A stretch of DNA of 9,516 nt from Anaerolineales bacterium. Its GTDB lineage: Bacteria > Chloroflexota > Anaerolineae > Epilineales > JAANWY01. Below are positions 5,826-9,516 of this stretch, piece by piece. Each line of letters starts with the position of its first letter. The stretch's first letter is position 1. The notes beneath the pieces are model-generated. The model saw only the letters and a program-made list of their open reading frames with translations, had not been told where the DNA came from and did no database searches. Position numbers and translations under genes: made by a program. Where the stretch lies: contig JAANWY010000257.1 of NCBI GenBank assembly GCA_018263655.1, positions 1 to 9,516 of the forward strand, in the 5' to 3' direction.

Positions 5826-5855
5826 TTGACCAACTGGTGCCCGCCGTGCTACAAT
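5826..5855 (+). promoter_or_regulatory. Sigma70-type promoter P2 (copy of P1)
   Basis: TTGACC (5826-5831), an 18-nt spacer, then TGC-TACAAT with the -10 box at 5850-5855. The shared words ttgaccaac and gtgctacaat at matching spacing show it is a near duplicate of P1, 81 nt downstream. The predicted start is near 5862. Confidence 0.65.
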
Positions 5856-5861
5856 TGTCAA

Positions 5862-6033
5862 CAGGTTAGCAAGGAGAGTAACCGTTCAGGTAGTGAGGGC
5901 CCTTGCGAAGGTTTGCCAATCGCATTCGGGTTGAGGTGCCCCTCGCCAGTCGAAAATTGGTCTCTTGCCAGGGTGCTGCCACGTCTACCTTCAACCCTCG
6001 CAAGGGTGGCTGAACGGCTAGCAGGGAGATACA
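5862..6033 (+). promoter_or_regulatory. Structured 5' leader of the iron-sulfur oxidoreductase gene
   Basis: This stretch of about 170 nt has no supported gene but can fold. Positions 5900-5913 (cccttgcgaaggtt) pair with 5993-6006 (aaccctcgcaaggg) in 13 of 14 positions, enclosing ccaat/attgg (5916-5920 with 5956-5960) and a gagg/cctc hairpin (5933-5944). The closing stem ends 16 nt before the AGGGAG ribosome site (6023-6028). I do not recognise a known riboswitch. It could be an unclassified cis-regulatory RNA or simply an old palindrome insertion. Confidence 0.4.
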
Positions 6034-8061
6034 ATGACGCCTTTCCGTCCAACCTATTTCAATGTACCACATTGGGCTGAGGTCTCGCTGTACGTCATTA
6101 CAGCCGTGGTGTTGGTTGTTTTGGCCTACGGTATCTGGCGCCGCATCGCGCTGTGGCGCGAGGGTCAGCCGGCCTCCTTGCCTGACGACGGGCGTGAGCG
6201 GCTCCGCCGGCTCTTCGACTACGGTCCGCCTGGTCAGAAACGCATCTTTGAGCAGCTGTACCCTGGCTCGTTCCACGCCGGCATCATGTGGGGCTTCATC
6301 ATCCTCTTCATCGGTACAGTCTTGGCCACCATTGACTACGATATCGGTGTTCTTCTCTTCGATTTCAAGCTCCTGCGGGGGCCATTCTACTTACTCTACG
6401 AGCTTGTGCTCGACCTATTTGGGCTAGCGTTCGTCGTTGCGCTGCTGGCGGCGATGTGGCGCCGGTACGCTCAGCGGCCCGAGCACATCGTCGGCCGTTG
6501 GGGCTTTGCACTGTGGTCGCTGCTGTTCATCAATGTGACTGGATTCATCCTTGAAGGCTATCGACTGATGTTGCAGCAGCCGGCCTGGGCCAAGTGGTCG
6601 CCCATCGGCTACGCTACCGGACGCTTACTGGCGTCTATGGGGGTGGTTGGCCCCATCGGCGAGACGGCGCATCAGGTGACGTGGGTGGTCCACATGCTGG
6701 CGGCGCTGGGGTTTCTGACGGTTCTGCCGTACAACAACATCATCCACATGATCACGTCGTCCATCAACACGTACTTCAGTCCGCTGGAGCGGGAATTGCC
6801 GGCCGGCACCGCACTGAAGCCCATCGACATCGAAGAGGCGGAGTTCTTCGGCGTGGGCGAGATCGGCGAGTTCACCTGGAAGCAGCGGTTGGGCTTCGAT
6901 GCCTGCACGCGCTGCGGCCGGTGCCGCACTGTCTGTCCCGCCAACATGGCCGGCACTGCGCTCGATCCCAAGAACGTGATCGTCAAACTCGGCGAGCACA
7001 TGAAGCTCTCGATGAACGGCAACGGTAAGAGTGAATTGCCCCCCATGCATGCCGGCACCACCCAAGCTGACGAACTGTGGGCCTGCACGACGTGCATGGC
7101 GTGCGTACGCGCTTGTCCGGTGTTCATCGAGATTGTGGACGACATCGTCGATATGCGCCGCTACCTGACGCTGACCGAGGGGGCCGTGCCGGCGACGGCC
7201 GGCCAGAGCATGCGCCAGATGATGCAATCGGGCAACCCGTGGGGCTACGCGGCCGCGGATCGGCACAATTGGGCCGAAGGACTGGATGTAGCCCGCATCA
7301 AAGAGGGGGAGCACGTCGAGTATCTCTACTGGGTCGGCTGCTCGGGCGCGTACGATAATCGGAATCAGAAGATTTCGCAGGCTGTGGCGAAGGTGTTCGA
7401 TGCCGCCGGCGTCAGCTATGCCATAATGGAAGAGGAGAAGTGCAACGGCGAGTCGGCGCGCCGGCTGGGCGACGAGTACATGTACCAGATGTTGGTCGAG
7501 GAGAATGTGGGCAATTTGAGCCGTTACTCCTTCGACAAGATTGTCACGCATTGCCCCCACTGCTTCAACACCATCAAGAACGAGTACCCGCAGTTTGGCG
7601 GAGAGTACGAAGTCGCTCACCATTCTGAAGTGATGGAGACGTTGATCGAAGAAGGTCGAATCGAGCTTGCGGCCGGCGCGGGGCAGACTATCACCTTCCA
7701 CGACTCCTGCTACCTCGGTCGCTACAACAACATCTTCGATGCGCCGCGCTCGTTGGTCAACGCCCGCAGCGATCTGGAGTTCGTCGAGATGGAGCGGGTT
7801 CGGGACAACGGGCTGTGCTGCGGCGGCGGTGGCGGCCACATGTGGATGGAGGTCGATGCTGAACGGCCCGTAAACATGATTCGCTTGGAAGAAGCAAGAC
7901 AGACTGAATCCGACGTCATTGGTACGACTTGCCCCTTCTGCCTCACGATGATGGATGATGCCGTCAAGACTGAGGGTGTCGAAGAGCAGGTTGTGGTGAA
8001 GGACGTCGCGGAGTTAGTTGCGGAAGCACTGGCAGAAGCAATGAATGTAACGGGGAGCTAG
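6034..8061 (+). CDS. Membrane-anchored Fe-S oxidoreductase, HdrD/EMO-like (ETF:menaquinone oxidoreductase candidate)
   Basis: This 675-residue protein has an N-terminal NarI-like b-type cytochrome region of about five membrane segments (roughly 14-34, 82-102, 117-141, 158-176, 217-240). His81, His213, His220 and His238 lie in or at them as possible heme ligands. A cytoplasmic part follows: two 4Fe-4S motifs (C291-x2-C294-x2-C297-x3-C301-P and C351-x2-C354-x2-C357-x3-C361-P), then two CCG (DUF224-type) domains. The second CCG is complete (C559, C595-C596, C633, C636); the first has C436, C470-N471, C507 and C510. This architecture is that of the membrane enzyme linking electron-transfer flavoprotein (acyl-CoA oxidation) to menaquinone in Syntrophomonas, and of related HdrD-like proteins. 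The ATG has AGGGAG 5 nt upstream, and two tandem promoters precede it. No etfAB is in the window, so the partner is inferred. Confidence 0.88.
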   Translation: MTPFRPTYFNVPHWAEVSLYVITAVVLVVLAYGIWRRIALWREGQPASLPDDGRERLRRLFDYGPPGQKRIFEQLYPGSFHAGIMWGFIILFIGTVLATIDYDIGVLLFDFKLLRGPFYLLYELVLDLFGLAFVVALLAAMWRRYAQRPEHIVGRWGFALWSLLFINVTGFILEGYRLMLQQPAWAKWSPIGYATGRLLASMGVVGPIGETAHQVTWVVHMLAALGFLTVLPYNNIIHMITSSINTYFSPLERELPAGTALKPIDIEEAEFFGVGEIGEFTWKQRLGFDACTRCGRCRTVCPANMAGTALDPKNVIVKLGEHMKLSMNGNGKSELPPMHAGTTQADELWACTTCMACVRACPVFIEIVDDIVDMRRYLTLTEGAVPATAGQSMRQMMQSGNPWGYAAADRHNWAEGLDVARIKEGEHVEYLYWVGCSGAYDNRNQKISQAVAKVFDAAGVSYAIMEEEKCNGESARRLGDEYMYQMLVEENVGNLSRYSFDKIVTHCPHCFNTIKNEYPQFGGEYEVAHHSEVMETLIEEGRIELAAGAGQTITFHDSCYLGRYNNIFDAPRSLVNARSDLEFVEMERVRDNGLCCGGGGGHMWMEVDAERPVNMIRLEEARQTESDVIGTTCPFCLTMMDDAVKTEGVEEQVVVKDVAELVAEALAEAMNVTGS

Positions 8062-8100
8062 GAGGAACGAAAGGGAACTTCGGAGAACTCAACGTTTTTC

Positions 8101-8210
8101 GCATTGAGGAAAAAGTGACACTTACGCTCGCGACGGATTGTCAAATACGTCGCCCTGCCGGCTGGATCTGGCGATCCAGCCGGAGCGTAGTGCGACTTTT
8201 TCCTCAATGC
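8101..8210. mobile_element. 110-bp MITE-like palindromic element with 8-bp target duplication
   Basis: Termini gcattgaggaaaaagt (8101-8116) and actttttcctcaatgc (8195-8210) are exact 16-bp inverted repeats; a further tacgctc/gagcgta pairing (8123-8129, 8183-8189) extends the outer stem after a short mismatch. Inside are two perfect hairpins: gcgacg/cgtcgc (8130-8135, 8148-8153) and ccggctggatc/gatccagccgg (8158-8168, 8173-8183). The 8-mer CGTTTTTC lies directly outside both ends (8093-8100, 8211-8218), as expected of a target site duplication. No coding capacity. It sits between the oxidoreductase stop and the mrp leader. It is a non-autonomous element that would need a transposase elsewhere. 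Confidence 0.75.
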
Positions 8211-8280
8211 CGTTTTTCGATCTCCTTTGTCCCTTCAAGTCCCACCAGGTTCCCCTGGTAAATGAGGAGATGTAAGCAGA

Positions 8281-9390
8281 ATGCCTATCTTTGAAAACAA
8301 GGACAAAGTTGAAGAGTCTCAGGTCTTGGAGACGCTCGGAACGGTTATCGAGCCGGAGCTGCACCGTGACCTGGTGACTCTGGACATGGTGAGTGATGTT
8401 CAGGTTGATGGAAGTGAAATTGATTTCAAGATCACGCTGACGACGCCGGCCTGTCCACTGCGCAATCAGATCGAGGACGAGGCGCGCGCGGCTGTGATGG
8501 CGATCCCGGGCGTCGAAACGGTCAACGTACACTTCGACGCCAACGTGCCACAGGACAATCGCCTGTTCGATCAGGTCCAGCTCAAGGCCCGGAATGCTGT
8601 CGCCGTTGCCAGTGGCAAAGGTGGCGTGGGCAAATCTACCGTTGCTGCCAATCTGGCTGTGTCGATTGCACGGGATGGCGCCAAAGTCGGCCTGTTGGAT
8701 GCAGACATCTACGGTCCTAACATTCCGTTGATGTTGGGTGTGGCCGGCCAACGCCCGCGCGTGATGAACGAGAAGATCATGCCCGTCGAGGCCTACGGCG
8801 TCAAAGTGATGTCCATGGCCTTCCTGGTGGAAGAGGATCAGCCCGTCATCTGGCGCGGCCCCATGCTCCACGGTGCCATCCGGCAGTTCCTAACCGACGT
8901 CGACTGGGGCGAACTGGACTATCTCATCGTGGATCTACCGCCAGGGACGGGCGATGCCCAGTTGTCGCTGGCGCAATCGCTGCCGTTGACGGGCGGCGTC
9001 GTGGTCACGACGCCGCAAGACGTCGCTCTGGCCGACGTGGTCAAGGGGATCGGGATGTTCAAGCAGTTGAAGGTGCCGGTCCTGGGCGTAATCGAGAACA
9101 TGAGCTACTTCATCGCACCGGACACCGGCAACCGCTATGAGATTTTCGGCCACGGTGGTGGCGAGAAGGTCTCGGAGCGCATGGGCGTGCCCTTCCTGGG
9201 CAAGATTCCCATCGATCCGACGGTGTGCGAAGGCGGCGATACCGGGAAACCCATCGTGGTTGAGGCACCGGACTCGCCGGCCGGCGAGTCCCTGCGCAGC
9301 ATCGGCCAGAGCCTGGCAGCCAAAATTAGCGTGCTGCACATGACGCGCGAGGGGTTCAGTGCGTCGCCAGACTTGAAGATCATGCAGTAA
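8281..9390 (+). CDS. mrp: Mrp/ApbC/NBP35-type P-loop ATPase (iron-sulfur cluster carrier family)
   Basis: This cytoplasmic protein has 369 residues, normal for the family. Residues about 10-90 form a MIP18 (DUF59) domain with the usual L-T-T-P-A-C-P-L (Cys58). The ATPase domain starts near 105 with the deviant Walker A S-G-K-G-G-V-G-K-S-T (111-120), then D-A-D-I-Y-G-P-N (140-147) and switch II D-L-P-P-G-T-G-D (218-225). Family members hold and deliver 4Fe-4S clusters using a C-x-x-C after E-N-M-S; here I-E-N-M-S-Y-F-I is followed by A-P-D-T-G (279-283), so those cysteines are missing, as in cyanobacterial-type Mrp. The ATG at 8281 has GAGGAG at 8264-8269 (11-nt spacing), and a 6-bp hairpin accagg/cctggt (8244-8259) lies just before it. 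The upstream neighbour is a multi-cluster Fe-S protein, a plausible client. Confidence 0.92.
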   Translation: MPIFENKDKVEESQVLETLGTVIEPELHRDLVTLDMVSDVQVDGSEIDFKITLTTPACPLRNQIEDEARAAVMAIPGVETVNVHFDANVPQDNRLFDQVQLKARNAVAVASGKGGVGKSTVAANLAVSIARDGAKVGLLDADIYGPNIPLMLGVAGQRPRVMNEKIMPVEAYGVKVMSMAFLVEEDQPVIWRGPMLHGAIRQFLTDVDWGELDYLIVDLPPGTGDAQLSLAQSLPLTGGVVVTTPQDVALADVVKGIGMFKQLKVPVLGVIENMSYFIAPDTGNRYEIFGHGGGEKVSERMGVPFLGKIPIDPTVCEGGDTGKPIVVEAPDSPAGESLRSIGQSLAAKISVLHMTREGFSASPDLKIMQ

Positions 9391-9439
9391 GACTGCAAGG
9401 TATCTGTTCAGGTGGATGGTGAGTGTCTTCTCAATATAT

Positions 9440-9503
9440 GGGGGGGGGGACATGTAGGACGATTTGGTAAATCGTCGGGTCGAAATACTATTTCGACCTA
9501 CAT
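9440..9503. repeat. G10 run plus cloverleaf-like palindrome
   Basis: Ten consecutive G (9440-9449) are followed by a nested palindrome. The outer arms atgtagg (9452-9458) and cctacat (9497-9503) enclose acgattt/aaatcgt (9459-9465, 9469-9475) and gtcgaaata/tatttcgac (9479-9487, 9489-9497; a few outer bases are shared). It begins about 50 nt after the mrp stop, so it may end mrp transcription. Its two-hairpins-in-one-stem plan recalls the element at 8101-8210, though the sequences differ. It could be a REP-type element. Confidence 0.6.
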
Positions 9504-9516
9504 AACCCCGAAACAT

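Noticed and set aside
5893..5934. Short leader peptide starting GTG at 5893, 13 codons
   Set aside because: Its only ribosome site (AAGGAG at 5871) is 16 nt away, and the codons show no bias or repeated regulatory residue.
5862..6020. T-box riboswitch resemblance (AGGGTGGC near 6003-6010 and GGAGAGTA near 5873-5880)
   Set aside because: The ACCGCG half of the T-box motif is missing, there is no terminator or specifier stem that can be traced, and the downstream gene is not an aminoacyl-tRNA or amino-acid gene.
6625..7839. 404-codon open frame on the - strand
   Set aside because: It is antisense to the oxidoreductase gene, has no recognisable motif, and the opposite strand carries all Fe-S motifs in frame.

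Overview
The window looks like a bacterial chromosome segment, most likely from Chloroflexota (Anaerolineae/Caldilineae-like). This is inferred from GC-rich coding sequence, clear sigma70-type promoters and Shine-Dalgarno sites, an archaeal-type set of early mevalonate genes, a cyanobacterial-like Mrp variant and many short palindromic repeats. No rRNA or taxonomic marker is present, so the assignment is an inference.

Left end (1-720, + strand): the last 57 codons of a SnoaL-like (ester cyclase) protein, a small 64-bp element with 17-bp perfect terminal inverted repeats, and a GYD-domain protein ending at a strong hairpin shared with the convergent operon.

Mevalonate block (730-5039, - strand): in transcription order, class II HMG-CoA reductase, archaeal-type HMG-CoA synthase, SCP2-type acetoacetyl-CoA thiolase and a DUF35 Zn-ribbon/OB-fold protein. 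The last three match the archaeal thiolase/HMGS/DUF35 complex that channels acetoacetyl-CoA; the reductase then makes mevalonate. The thiolase and DUF35 genes are 2 nt apart. The gaps around HMGS are about 195 nt and hold palindromes. A heptad repeat array supplies the last codons of the reductase. The reductase leader has a TATAAT box and a terminator-like hairpin directly before the start codon.

Middle (5050-6033): repeat-rich, with a decayed alpha/beta hydrolase remnant on the - strand. Two near-identical + strand promoters and a structured leader of about 170 nt precede the next gene.

Right half (6034-9516, + strand): a 675-residue membrane-anchored iron-sulfur oxidoreductase (b-type cytochrome domain, two 4Fe-4S motifs, two CCG domains) resembling ETF:menaquinone oxidoreductase/HdrD-like proteins. 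It is followed by a 110-bp MITE-like element with an 8-bp target duplication, an Mrp/ApbC-type P-loop ATPase whose usual CxxC motif is replaced, and a cloverleaf-like palindrome next to a run of ten G at the window edge. The best observations are the complete archaeal-style mevalonate module, the MITE with exact target duplication, the heptad array inside the reductase 3' end, and the two candidate regulatory leaders.
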